Assembly: GCF_900496995.4 (NCBI RefSeq)
Contig: NC_044006.1
Location: 43,485,620 to 43,549,619, forward strand
Origin: Aquila chrysaetos chrysaetos
Taxonomy: Eukaryota; Chordata; Aves; Accipitriformes; Accipitridae
Length of the DNA: 64,000 bases
Reading direction: 5' to 3'
This document shows, in pieces, positions 49,718 through 61,900 of the stretch (positions within the stretch are counted from its first letter, which is position 1; every line of letters starts with the position of its first letter). The notes beneath the pieces were generated by a model. It was not told the origin of the DNA. It did no database searches and saw only the letters and a program-made list of their open reading frames with translations. The position numbers and the translations under genes were made by a program.

Positions 49718-49796
49718 CATTTCACAAGGGTATACAATACCCAAAATGCAGCAGTGGAAGTGCTGCATTTTGGGTATTGTATACCCTTGTGAAATG
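49718..49796. repeat. Perfect 36-bp inverted repeat with 7-nt spacer
   Basis: The left arm 49718-49753 and right arm 49761-49796 are exact reverse complements over 36 bases, separated by gtggaag. Each arm also contains a smaller inverted unit (gggtat...ataccc). No target duplication or known transposon terminus is seen. The perfection implies recent origin, gene conversion between arms, or constraint. Confidence 0.97.
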
Positions 49797-50400
49797 TCCA
49801 AGTCCACCAGTTTTTGGCTGGACCCAAACACCTGCAGAAGTGTATCTCATATGCTCTATTGTGTGTCAGACATTTGGGGATGTGGTTTGTGAGTCTTAAC
49901 CACCACATGGTTGCTCTGGCTGCTTTCCAGGAATAATAGTATTTGGCAAGAGGTAGAGAAATAGGGAAGTGTTCTTGTCTCTTTTGTTAAGTTTTACATA
50001 AGCGTGGATGTGTCAAGCACAGGCCAGATTCTGTGATGTCAACATGCTGAAAATTTCCCTTAAAAGTAGTTGTAGCTCAGTTTTTTTGAGACTTGGAATT
50101 ACTGGATAAATACTACTTGTGCATTTTTACTTTTAAAATTTCACTGTAAGCACATTGGATAGCAAATTTTTGGTAATTCACTGCTATTGTGGAAATAAGT
50201 GAAATTCTTGTTCTGTTAAAAAAAAAATAATCAAGTATGGTTCAGGAAAGTCATTAGTATAGTACCTCTGGGTTTTGAAATTGAGGGAAAAAAAAAAGTC
50301 TTTCATAGTACATTCAAGTTGAGTTAAATTGAATGCCAATATTATGTAGTATAACATTTTTCATTTGTATAGCTAGACAGTGTTTCATTCAGTATAGCTC
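49797..50400 (+). other. Intergenic sequence
   Basis: Nothing recognised. It ends with agctc, the probable left target copy of the LTR at 50401. Confidence 0.5.
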
Positions 50401-50865
50401 TGTCCTGGTTTCAGCTGGGATAGAGTTAACTGTCTTCCTAGTAGCTGGTATAGTGCTATGTTTTTGAGTTAGATGGGAGGGGACACAGCCAAAGGGCAGC
50501 TGACCCAAACTGGCCAAAGGGCTATTCCATACCATGTGATGTCATGTCTAATATATAAACTGGGGGGAGTTGGCCTGGGGGGGATTGCCGCTCGGGGACT
50601 AACTGGGCGTAAATCAGTGGGTGGTGAGCAATTGCACAGTGCATCATTCATATATTCCAATCTTTTTATTGTTACTATTGTCATTTTATTAGTGTTATCA
50701 TTATAACTATTAGTTTCTTCCTTTCTGTTCTATTAAACCATTCTTATCTCAACCCACGAGTTTTACTTCTCTTCCCGATTTTCTCCCCCATTCCACTGGG
50801 TGGGGGGAGGAAGTGAGTGAGCGGCTGCGTGGTGCTTAGTTGCTGGCTGGGGTTAAACGATGACA
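50401..50865 (+). mobile_element. Second solo LTR of the 18.8-kb family
   Basis: It starts TGTCCTGGTTTCAGCTGGGA and ends ...GATGACA, closely similar to 18830-19409 along its length but about 115 bases shorter after 'gctatgtt'. Flanks are agctc (50396-50400) and agctt (50866-50870), a 5-bp duplication with one later mutation. Same orientation as the first copy. No internal retroviral genes remain. It lies about 3.4 kb downstream of the TOMM7 stop. Confidence 0.88.
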
Positions 50866-53800
50866 AGCTTTCTCTCTAACTAAAAGGTGAGTGAAACTCC
50901 TTAAATAAACACTCCTTTTTATCCCCTGGAAAAAACAGAATAAGCATTAATCATAAGTCTTGGTAATTAATTGGAAGGTAGCAAAAAATGGAATTGGAGA
51001 AAATTTTTTTTCAAGTTTAAAAAATGAAGGAATCTTTGGTAGCAATGTCTTGAAATTACTTTGCAGTTACTGTCATTTTCACAAAATTCAGATGTGCTTG
51101 TAAGAGCAGATCAGTGTTGTGTGAAGTTGTATGTGAAACAGAGTCCTATGAAGAATCTTAATTTCCCTAAGTAACTTCAGCAAATACGCTAGTTTTATCA
51201 AGACTTTTTTTTGGTGGTGCTAGGGAGAAGAGGGCAGGTCTCTGGAGTAAAGTGGAGGGACTCTCATGTTTGTCAAGGCTGTGGGCTAGGGACTTGAAGT
51301 TAGGTGTTACTTGTTCAAAGTGTTTTAATCTCTAATTTTTGCTTTTCCATCTTTCTCTCAGTAAAACCTGAGAAAGTTTTATTTTACTGTTGGATGGGAA
51401 CACTTAAAAAAGAACAAACATGAGCTCCCCTGCTTGACTTTGATCTCTGTCAAGTGGATCGGTGGCTTCTGCAGCCAAGTATGGATTCTTCCCTGTAGTG
51501 GGGTTTGTAATGCTGTCCTGCAAGACCACTTCGGGACTCTTAGTGTTGGAATAAAGTCGATGAGCGTAGTTTACTGAAGATTGAGCTGTGACTTTCACAG
51601 CTGAGCTCAAGGCTACAGTCTGAGATGTGTGAAGCAAAATCATTGATGCCTTTGTGTGCTTTGAAGATTGTACTAACTTCCAGGTATCCAGCTGATCTTA
51701 CCTGGAGATATATAGGAATTGTTTGCTCTGTGCCTTGTGCCTGTGAAGTGGAGGTGGAGTGTGCTTGTGGTTGGCTTAGTGTCAGGGAAATACCTCAGGT
51801 TGGGAGGATGTCGCTGGAGCCTGTTGCACCTGGTGACAAACAATTGCGCAAGGTGCCGAGGGGAATGTTTCCACCTGGATCCGTCTTAGGAAGATGAAAG
51901 GTTGCCATGCTCACTATGCTGCTTGCCAAAAATGAAGCCATCTTGAGGATTTTAATGCAAGAAGAATGCGCTGTTCTCCATCTTGAGTGAACTGCAGTCC
52001 CACGCCCATGGTCCTTTCACGTCAGGAAGACAAAGTTTCTCCTTGTCAGAAGGTGCTGGTCTGCCTTTCAGCCTCCTCCTATGAGAGTGACAGTGGCAGC
52101 AGTGGCTTTTGTTTGGTCTCCCAGGAGGGTATCCGTGAACAAGTGATTGTCCTTAACCCAGGACCGAAGAAATGGGCTGTTTCTCCTCCTCCAGCCAGAC
52201 TGTTTGTGAAATACTAGCAAAGTGTCAGGAGGTTATGATGGGCAAGGAGCAGTACAGTATCCCATCTTCTGAATATCTTGTTCACTGGCACACTGACCAC
52301 AACAGCTGGTGGTGGTTTTACCATGCAGGAACAATTTCTGTATTTTTCTATCATTTCTATATTTTCTTAAAACTGCCTCTCCCCTCATTGTATTCAGCTG
52401 GAGTCAGAAGATCTGTTATGACCTGGTACCATCGGGTGATCATGGTGGGCAGCAACTCTTCAGCCCTCAGTTGTGACAGCCTCTTTAGCAAAGCATCTCC
52501 TGCAAGCTCAGCTTTGAGGAGCTGCCCTTGGGTGTGGGCATAGGAAACGGTGCAAAGGGAGACAAAGACATTGGGCTAAGACAGGGAGGAAGGAGGGAGG
52601 GAGAAAGTTAGGGTACTGAAAAGACAGTAAAGACAAGGAGGTCATTCAGAAGAAGAATAAAGAGTAGGAAAAATGGACAAGGTTTTTAAAGGTGAAAAGG
52701 AAGTAAGAAGTGAGAAAAAGGCGTGCACATCAGAGAAGGAGCCACAGAGCCCTGGTGTGTGTTGCTGAGGGAGTCTTGTGAGTTTGGTGGTTTTCTTGGT
52801 CTTGGTGTGTGGACTGGGGGTCTCCTGGTAGTAGGGTGTGAAAAATTGGTCTGTTTAGTGTCATCACTAAAGAAGGGGGAAAATAAAAGATATCTGGCTT
52901 TCAGTATAAATTTGTTCTTAATAAGTTAATGTACAAAGGAACCTACTTGTTTGCTCCAAAAACTCTTCGAGGCCTGGCCAGTTGTGAGGTAAAAGTGAAG
53001 CTGATAGGAAATTTGGAACAAGTATTTAATTCTGCTACAAATTCTTGGTGTAGACATGGCTGGTATAAAGTCACTGTACTGTATCTCATCAGAGTTACAA
53101 ACAGAGGGTATGTGCTTTTTTTCTTGAATTAATTCATCAGCAAAAGTCACATTAACTTAAACCTACAGCTTTCAAACATGATCTCTGCAGACCAAAGCAA
53201 TGTTCATAGTTTTGTCACAACGGGCTCCTGTGTTGGCAATGTGTAAAACCTGTCCTTCGCTTCTTTGTACAGCTGTCTTCCAAAATGCCCTTAGGTGGCA
53301 AAGTGCTTCTTAATATGTATTTTTATTGCATTGTGTTGTAAGTGAAACAGGGATCTAACACACTGTTTTTTTTATCAGGAAAAAAATGTTAAAACAAACT
53401 ATATACCCTGGATATTTTTTGAAATATTTCATTACAGTCTTGGAATTTAAGCTATGATGATACTGATGGTATATTTGGAAATAAAAGCTCATTACATCTA
53501 TCCTCACCATGGGAGTAGAGACCACATCCTGGTTAAATGTCAAATGACTAATTTAATTTTTACAAGTGACTACTTAATTGCAATTTTTAAGTACTTTTCC
53601 ATGATGGTGTGCAATGCAAGAGCTGTTTCTTGGTAAAGATTGTGGGTTATGTGCATTGTTTCTTGGTTATGCTTATGTTAATTCAGGATTAGGGGATGGG
53701 TAAGACAGAGGGGATGCTTATCTGCTAAGTGGAAAAGGGTATTTACTCTCTGATTATTTCTTCTGATTAAGAAATCAATTCCGAGTTCCTATTGAAAATA

Positions 53801-56800
53801 AGAAGTTCGAGCAACTGCAAAGCAGGGAGCCGTTATTAGCCTGGGAAATGAGATAAGCCCAGATTTCCAGTTGTGTTCCAATTCTGTTTCTCAGGGTCCA
53901 GTTTAGTCTCATAGAGACCCCTGAAATGGTGCAATTTGTGACAGTGCAACCTGAAAGCAGTCCCTTTCCAGCCAGACTGGAAGATTGCCTGTACATCCGC
54001 TTTCGTGGCAAATGGTCTCTCTTCTAACAAATTAATTTTCTGTTGTAGTCCTGTCCCAGGTCACTGAGCTATATGATTAGGAGGGGTATTGGTCTTGCAA
54101 TTTGAGGGACATCCTAGAACTTCATTGCATTTGTTAACACATGCTAATGTGGGATCCACAGGCATAGTCGATATATGGTCCCTTTTCCCTTTACATCTCT
54201 TCCCAGGTTGTTAGAAGTGGAAGAGGAGACAAAGACTATTTCTGTGCTGTAGTGATGGCATTGTAGCTAATTTTTCTCTTTTGAGCTGAGGATGGGACTT
54301 TGAGCTTTCCATAGGTGATTTTACTTTTGTGTGTATGTGTGTAATGGCTCTGAGTGATTATCTCAGGTAATAAAACTGTTAATATAATTTGCTTATACAT
54401 CATATTGTCCCTATTTATATGGTACAGAATGTAGACCTGTCTCTTTTAATACCTAAGTTCGAAGGGATAAAGAAACAACTAATCATAAATACATTTGCTG
54501 TTACTGAAACCAGTCAGAATTTTCCCCTTGTTACAGTTGAAATGGAATAAAATCTTGAAAATACTTTGTTGGGTAAGCACTGTCTGGTAGAAGTAAGTAC
54601 GGCAGGGCAAATCAAATCTCAGTTTTCTGAATCTGAAGACGAATGCTTATTTTTTTAAAAAATATCTTTTCTCATGAAAGATTGAATCTTCTTAGATTCT
54701 GATCACTGAATAGAAATTCAGATTGCAAAATTTCTGTAGTGTGTTTTCTGATGACCCCCAAGGTCAGTCTTGAAAGTATACCAAGATTTGGTTAAATATG
54801 TTTATATAGAAATTAGTTGATTTTGTTAAGACTTCAGGGAGGAAATGGTATTTCAGTGTTGGAGCCTGCAGAGGTTGCATTTTCTGGGGGTGAGGGGATG
54901 GGTTTTGGTTTTCCTCTTATCAAGAAGAAGAAAGAAATTAACTGAGATCAGAAATTGTTAACTAATCATTTGACTCGAGAAGCAATGGTTTACAGAAAGC
55001 TTCCCACCCAATATCACAAGGTTTGTAGTAATATATATACATTTGGCAGCACTTCTTGACCACTAGGATCTGACTTTATATATATACTATTGTATATTTA
55101 ACCTTTCCACCATTTTATCTTTTAAATTGAATGTGGAAAAGATGATTAGTCACAAATAACAGTGGCAAACTTAGGGGAAAGTTTCCCGTCGAGCTAAGCC
55201 AACCTAATGGCTCATAACTGCTGAAAAGTGATCCTGCTCCCCTTGTTTCACTAGTGGCGTAATACTTCCTCTCTTATAGCATCAGCTCTGTCTTGCTAAC
55301 CTCACTTGCCATCAGCTGTAAATAAAATCTGTGACGGTACTAGAGATGCAGACAGTCTCTTTCAAGCAGCTGTTCTTTCTGCCAAAATTTAGCGTTTACA
55401 TCAGTACGTAGGTTTACTGGGCAGGGGGTGGTACTGCAACCTGGGAAGTGGATCAGGCTGAAATGTTTTCTTTTTTTTTTTTTTTTCTTACACATCTGAG
55501 GAAAAAGTATGGTTAAAAAAATAGAAAAATGATACCTCAGAGACTGTCATTGCAAAAATAATTAAGTAATTTTGCATTACAGTTTACTTTAGAATTAGGT
55601 TGCGTTCTGTCTTTTTAGTTTTTTTTTTCTCTCTTGTCTAGCATTTTAGTGTCCTGTCCACAGCACTGAGGAATATTTTGTTTCTCATCTTTAACACTGT
55701 CTCTTAATACCGTGGGCTTTTTCTTGCATACTGTAGAGTGTATGCATGCTTTTTAACACAGCTTTACCCTCTTCCTGCGTTGGGAAAGCAAATTCAGGAT
55801 GAAGGGAGTTAGTAATCTGTTGAGCATTCTGAAATCTCTGTGTGAAGTTAGCAAGTAGGGGTGCAATGGGAACATGGGAAGAGCTAGGAGGATCTGCGGG
55901 GAGAGGCTGGTCTTGTACAGCAGCAGCCAAAATGCTTCTTTGCCAGGTACTTTCCTAGTTTTTATAGGCAACTATTAGCAGGTCTTTGGGTTTGTTTTTT
56001 TTGTTGTTGTTAGGGTTTTGGAGGGGGGGTGGTGTTTGGGTTTTTTGCTCAGCGAGTTAGCTGTCAGTTAGGAAGAGCTCTCTTCAATAGAAGCGTTGAG
56101 GTATTTCATTGTTACTAAAAGTAGCACAGTTATTTTTGAGGATTGATTTGTAAGACTTAGGAACGCTGATTTTTAGTATTGTTCTGGTTTTTTTTATGTG
56201 TTTGCGCTGGTCTGACAACTAAAATAAATGTCCATGTGTGTTTATTGATTGTTGTAAAATACTTTCTACACAGCAAACTGGAAAAAGGACGGTAAGTTGG
56301 TTAGTTTGAGAGGCCCCATAACATGCTCAACAGTGTTTAGTTCTCTGACTTCCATATGAATTCCCCACTGCAAGTCTTCATGTGCCACAAGCATCAATGA
56401 GCGTAGATTTCAGCAAATGGTGCTTATCCTGGGGGCAGTCCCTGAAGTTGGCACAGTGACAGCAAAATGATAGCCAGCAAGGCAGCTGCTGTGTGGAAGT
56501 ACCCTGAGAATTGCGGGTGGCTGTGGGGGAGCCACAGGTAAAATGATGGCAGCTCAGCATCAGCTCTCAGCCTCGCTCCAGGAAGGACTTGAAAGTTGAC
56601 CTCCCCACCCAGCAAGTGGTAGTCTTTGATCATCTTCTGCATCCTAAAATGTAGAAGCATTTACATCTTTACTAGAATTGCAGACAACCTGGGGTGGCCA
56701 ACAGCTGAAGGGTGCCAGTGGGAAGTGTGGACGCTTGTCTATCAATTGCATGAGATTTCAGTACCCTGTATCTTAAATGCTTCCTGGCATTCAAGGAGGA

Positions 56801-58320
56801 AATTGGTGCGAGTTTGTTTAGCTGCAGTGTACATAGTAACTAATGGTGATCTCGGGCAGCCATCCACTACTGGGAGAGATGAGACCGGGAGATGCCTTTC
56901 TTTTTATTCTGTCTTGTTTTTTTTTTCTTTCCCTCTCTGTTCTCACATAGTAATAATAAAGTCCTTAAAAGGTCCAATGTGGGATCCACATTTGGGTCTC
57001 ATAGCTATTATGGACGTAATAAGGGCCAGGATGGTCTCTAACCAAATGGTCACTAAGAAAATCTTTGTGAAGGTAAGCTGCAAAAAAGTCAAACTAGGCT
57101 TTCCTATGTCTCCTAGAGCACATGCCAGGACAGCTAAAGCAGGATCTTCTGTGTTGTGAGAAAAACTAATTCACCACAGACATCTTGAAAGTGGCCACCT
57201 TGAGGTCTCCTCATTCCTTCTTGAGGTGTTGCACAACTCAACATTGTTTTTACCATATTGGGCAAAGCCGTGGTTTGTTTTGGTTTGAGCGTCTTGAGAT
57301 GTGGGCTCTGGGTGGACTGGTCACTGTTTTGGCATCCCAAGGGGTGGAATGTGTGTGTGGACAATCAGATCGCTCAGAGGAAGAGGAGAATTCACTGACA
57401 TCCACATTCCAGGGCTTGCCTTTCATCTCCTCATCTGCACCACTGTGCTGCAAAAGAGGGTAATTAATGTTCCACCACTTGTAGGGACCAAGCTCGAGGG
57501 GCTACTGCTGCTTGTGTCCCTTGCGTGTGCTGTGAATTCCTCCGAATCTGGGTATACGAGGTACCTGCACAGCCACAATGAAGCAGATGATACAGCTGAG
57601 GAATGTTTCAGTGGTTTGGTACTTGGGCTAAGGACCTGTGTGTTTTTTCTCTACGGTATTCAAGAATATGCATTCATATTATGTGGTCTGTCCATGCTAG
57701 TGGAATATAAATGACAAAAGACAAATGCATTAGATCGTCAGTGGTCATTGATATCTCAGCAGCAATATGTTGATTTATATTACTTAAGGAAAGAACCTAA
57801 GGGTTTTTTTTGTTTTGTGGGGTTTTTTTTTCTGCTTCATGGGGGAGAGGGGAGAGATGTTTAATCAAACTTGGAAAATTCCCTTGGATGACAGCAATAA
57901 GTCTAATCAGATGATAGTATTCATGTCAAAGCTGTTAATGTGGTATCTTACCATTTCATTTGTTTGAATGAGATTACTTGACTTGTAAGCAGATGCTCAG
58001 AAACAATTACAGTTTTATGGAGCGTTCTTATTAAATATAGGGGACTCATTGTTCATTTGTTTCTCAAGAGCAATGATGCTTTATTGTGTTCATTCTCAAG
58101 TGCAATGTTCAGTGGATCTGGTTCCTTTATCGCATTTTAAGAATTATATGTTGATCAAGGTGTCTGTGTATGTGTGTGTACGTATGCTCTATGTAGATAA
58201 CTGACCTATTTATAAAGATGAAATTTAAATTCTTGAAAGTGGTTATTTTGATAATTGCATGTATTATAAATTGAATATGTTAGAGTTCCTTAGTCTTATT
58301 TAAAGTTCAAACCGTTATAG
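50866..58320 (+). other. Intergenic sequence between TOMM7 and IL6
   Basis: No gene recognised. Low-complexity T/G tracts lie at 55987-56045 and 57799-57832. Two fairly long + frames (56626-57159 and 57301-57714) have no ATG at their start and no recognisable product. Confidence 0.45.
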
Positions 58321-58725
58321 AGTTTTGGTTTTTTTAAAAATCAGCTTTTATTTGCTTTAAAAATATAAATAAGTCATAAATACCATCTCAAATATTTTAA
58401 AAACATAAGTTACACAACAATTTTTCTGGCTTCTGAAAATATTTTTTTGTTGAATACATATTCAGTAAGTTGATATTTTGAATAGTACCTTTAGAAATGA
58501 AATAAAATACGTCCTTTGTTTAAATTATTTCTAAATGTTGAAAATATAAATAGGAAACATTAGAAACTAATAAATACTTTAAATATAATAAATAGGTTCC
58601 TAGAAGGAAATGAGAATGTATATAAATGCAAACCATTGTTACTATTTCTGGTTCTTAAAACAGAACAACACTGTCGTCTGCCACATGACAGATTGTAACG
58701 AAGGATTGTGCCTGAATTAAAACAT
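58321..58725 (-). other. IL6: IL6 3' UTR with AU-rich elements
   Basis: Downstream of the IL6 stop on the - strand, the RNA would contain about nine AUUUA pentamers by eye, several overlapping UAUUUAUU-like. This is the classic cytokine instability element recognised by TTP/ZFP36 and other AU-binding proteins. It ends at an AAUAAA (58352 to 58347). AU-element control of IL6 mRNA is established in mammals; its use here is inferred. Confidence 0.85.
58347..58352 (-). terminator. IL6: IL6 poly(A) signal AATAAA
   Basis: TTTATT on the + strand reads AATAAA in the IL6 direction, about 375 bases past the stop codon. Other overlapping AU elements nearby contain similar hexamers (for example near 58583), so shorter ends are possible. 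Confidence 0.6.
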
Positions 58726-58917
58726 TCAGACACTGAAACTCCTGGTATTTTTCAAGTAGCGAACGGCCCTCACTGTTTTCTCCATAAATGAAGTAAAGTC
58801 TCGGAGGATGAGGTGGGTGGTGATTTTCTCTATCCAGTTCTTATTGGACTTCAGTTTTGCACGGAGGGATTCCTGGGTAGCGGAGTCTGGGATGATCACT
58901 TCATCGGGATTGACCAC
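58726..58917 (-). CDS. IL6: IL6 coding exon 4
   Basis: Acceptor 'tctttttcacag' then GTG GTC AAT. Encodes the last 63 residues, from 'VVNPDEVIIPDS' to 'RSFSV', ending at TGA 58728-58726. It covers the CD-loop end and helix D. Confidence 0.97.
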   Translation of the reverse strand: MVNPDEVIIPDSATQESLRAKLKSNKNWIEKITTHLILRDFTSFMEKTVRAVRYLKNTRSFSV

Positions 58918-61900
58918 CTGTGAAAAAGACAATATTGGGGTGCCCTGGTTAAAACATTGTAATTGAGCTTGTTGGAGAGCATCGGTTTATAATATGTTCC
59001 CGACCAGCTGCGTATCCACCCTTTCTGTGCTGCGGACGACAGACCCCCCTGGGACCTGTGCTTCCTTACAGCCCTGCTTCTGCAGTGGGGTTTGAGGTAT
59101 GTTGATGCCTGCTACGATTGCTGCGGAAGAATCAAGAGGGTCTCGTCTGATCTATACTGTTTGTTCTAGTTTGAATGCAACGTCTGGTGTCGTGGTCCAA
59201 CACACTGCACTGAACAGATCGATTCCTCTCCTGCTGTCTGCCAACCTTGTGGTTAGCTGGGAAGATGCTGATCATGATTTGTTGGTGGTGACCTGTACTG
59301 GCTGCTACAATGTGAATGATAAGTTAATTGGATGACATTGGAGTATTCTCACATTTTGTAGTAGATTAACAGTTTCCAAAGATGTCAAACTTGTTTAGCT
59401 GCTTAATTCTTACTTTCCAGGCAATTAGGCATGTGGGAGACCAAGTGTCACCAACTTTCACTGATGCGTGGGATCCTAACTGCAAGATGAGTAAAAGGAG
59501 TTATGTACCTAATGCTGACTGACAGCACTGGGCACCTGGTACCCAAATGCCTTTTAAAAACTTCTCCTATGAAGTGGGTAGGTGACTTCTGAAAATGGGA
59601 GTTACTCTCACAAATTATGGAGCTGTTTGAGATGATTTGGGGTCTAGAAGTCTAATAGTAAAGTATCTGCTTCATGCTGGTTTTTAGGATCTCTTCTACC
59701 CTTTAAAAAGTGGCAAAAGCATGCACATCTACTTCTGGAACATCTTTTTTGTGAAATTCAGTAAGATAAGAATATTCTTTGTTTCCAGACTACTTGGAAA
59801 TGGATTCTGATCACACATCCAGTTACTGGTATATCCAGCTCCTTGTTGCATGCTGTAAAAGTTTGTATCTGGGTATCCAGACAGGTATCGTGCTGATGGA
59901 TCTACCTGACCACAAGTGACAGATTCTGTCCTTGCTCTCCTTGCCCAAAATAGCAGATAGACTTCTCTCATAAAGAAAAATTTCCAACCTGGAAATCAAG
60001 ACTCCTCTCTTTCTCAAAAACTCTGTAGTTTCCACAAGTACAGGTTTTGCTTTTGATAACTGTGTTTAATTCTGCCTGTTCCAACTACCTCGATCCTACT
60101 AATTTTCCAAAAAGGCTAGTCTCTCCCAGTTAGGAAACAAACTTTCTGCAAACTAATATATCAAGTTGGAAGCCAGTAGTCAGTTGCCGTCTTATGACGG
60201 GACTATTGTTCTTAGCTAGCACAGTGTGAAAAAAGCAGTTCAGCTCCCTTTCACTTAAAGAATGATGGACATAAATAAATATGTCAGGAAACGTATGGCA
60301 AACACACAATGGGCTTTTCAGATGCCAAAAAACAGATGCCTTGAAGGAAATAATGCCCTGAGATTTCTGCAGTCCTTACTCACCTGGGTTGGTTCTTACT
60401 CAGGCAAATAGTTGCCCTGATGACAAAAGGAGGTAAATATTCATGTTAAGGGTTATTTGTGTGAGTAAGAACTGCAGGAATGAAGTGAATTTTTGAAGTG
60501 TGATCTTTCAAAGCTCTCCAAAACATAGAACATGACTGTCAGAAATGAATAGCATTTATTTTACCGAATCAAAAGAGAATTGGGTATTTGAAAAGAAGGA
60601 ACATTTTTTTTCGTGATGATTACAAGCAAAATGTGTGCTTTTCAATAGGCGGCACCTTTTATTTAGTCAAGTTGTTGACTAAATAAATTAACTTGACTAA
60701 ATTCAAAATTTGAGTTCAATTTAGTAAAAAATTGAATTTAACGGTCTTCCTTGATTTTTAAGCTACTGATTGATGTCTCAATATACCATACAACTTTGCT
60801 TAAAAGTTTGTTTTAGAGAGTTTTAATGATTAATAATATTGTAGAAATGTATTTCTTTTATTTACATTGGTTTTTAAAAAAGGTTACTTATTGCTACTTG
60901 TCAGGGGGTTGCAACGTTAAAAGGCTTGGACTGAACTGTAGTTCTACAATTACGAACAAGCTCCCTGAGAAATCTTATTTCTGTCAGCCAGGCAGCATTA
61001 GTATATTTATTCTTAAAACAATGACGCATTTAATTGTTGGTTTGGAAATTAGAAATAACAGCAGAAAGTAGGAAGAGGAGTTGTTTCTTTAAGAAAAGAA
61101 AACAGAGCCTTGTAAAACCTGTAAGTTAGTCGTAAGGGTAAGTATCTGAGCATTAAGGAACCATCACCTGTTTCCGCTGAGAGAAATGAAAGTGGGAGAT
61201 GTTCAGCTTCACATAGCATCCTATTTCTCCGAGTACACTTCAGTGCTAAGCCATAACAATTATCGAAGTGAATGTAAAACCAACTCACCATCTGTCTTAT
61301 GGTATGTGCCAGGAGCTCTGTACTATAGCACAGCGATTGAACGTTTTGCTTTTCACTAGTAAAAGTTTCTTGTATGTATTCAAGGTACGTCTGAAACGTA
61401 TAAAGCCCGCTGGAGATTTTCCTCAAGCATTTATCCTGAAATGAGAGAAAGGTGAGAAAGTTACGTACAGCTCAAATGCCTCAGTCGCGATATTGCGGGT
61501 GCGGTGCAGGTAAGCGGGTAACGCTTATGCAGAGTGTGGGGGTCTGTGCCATGCCAAAGCCAGCTGGAGCCGGCACAGATCTCCAGGTCGACTTCCACGT
61601 TTTTTTGGAGCAGGTGAAAATTGCCCCAGGTAGGTAAGGTTAGAGCAGGAAGGAGAGGGGTTCCTTGCCTCATCGAAGCCGGCGAGCAGGCACCCGTCTT
61701 CCTCCGTCACCTTGGGGAGGTTGAGGTTGTTCTGGGCGAGCATTTCCATGCTGTTCTTGCAGACGGTGAACTTCTCGCACATCTGGGGAGAGACACCGAG
61801 AGCTTTCGTCGCACCTCGGCCGGGAGGCGGCCGCCCCCGGGCCGGCTGTGCGCGACCCCCCGGGCCGCCCCGTACCCACCTCCTCCTGCAGCTGGGCCGC

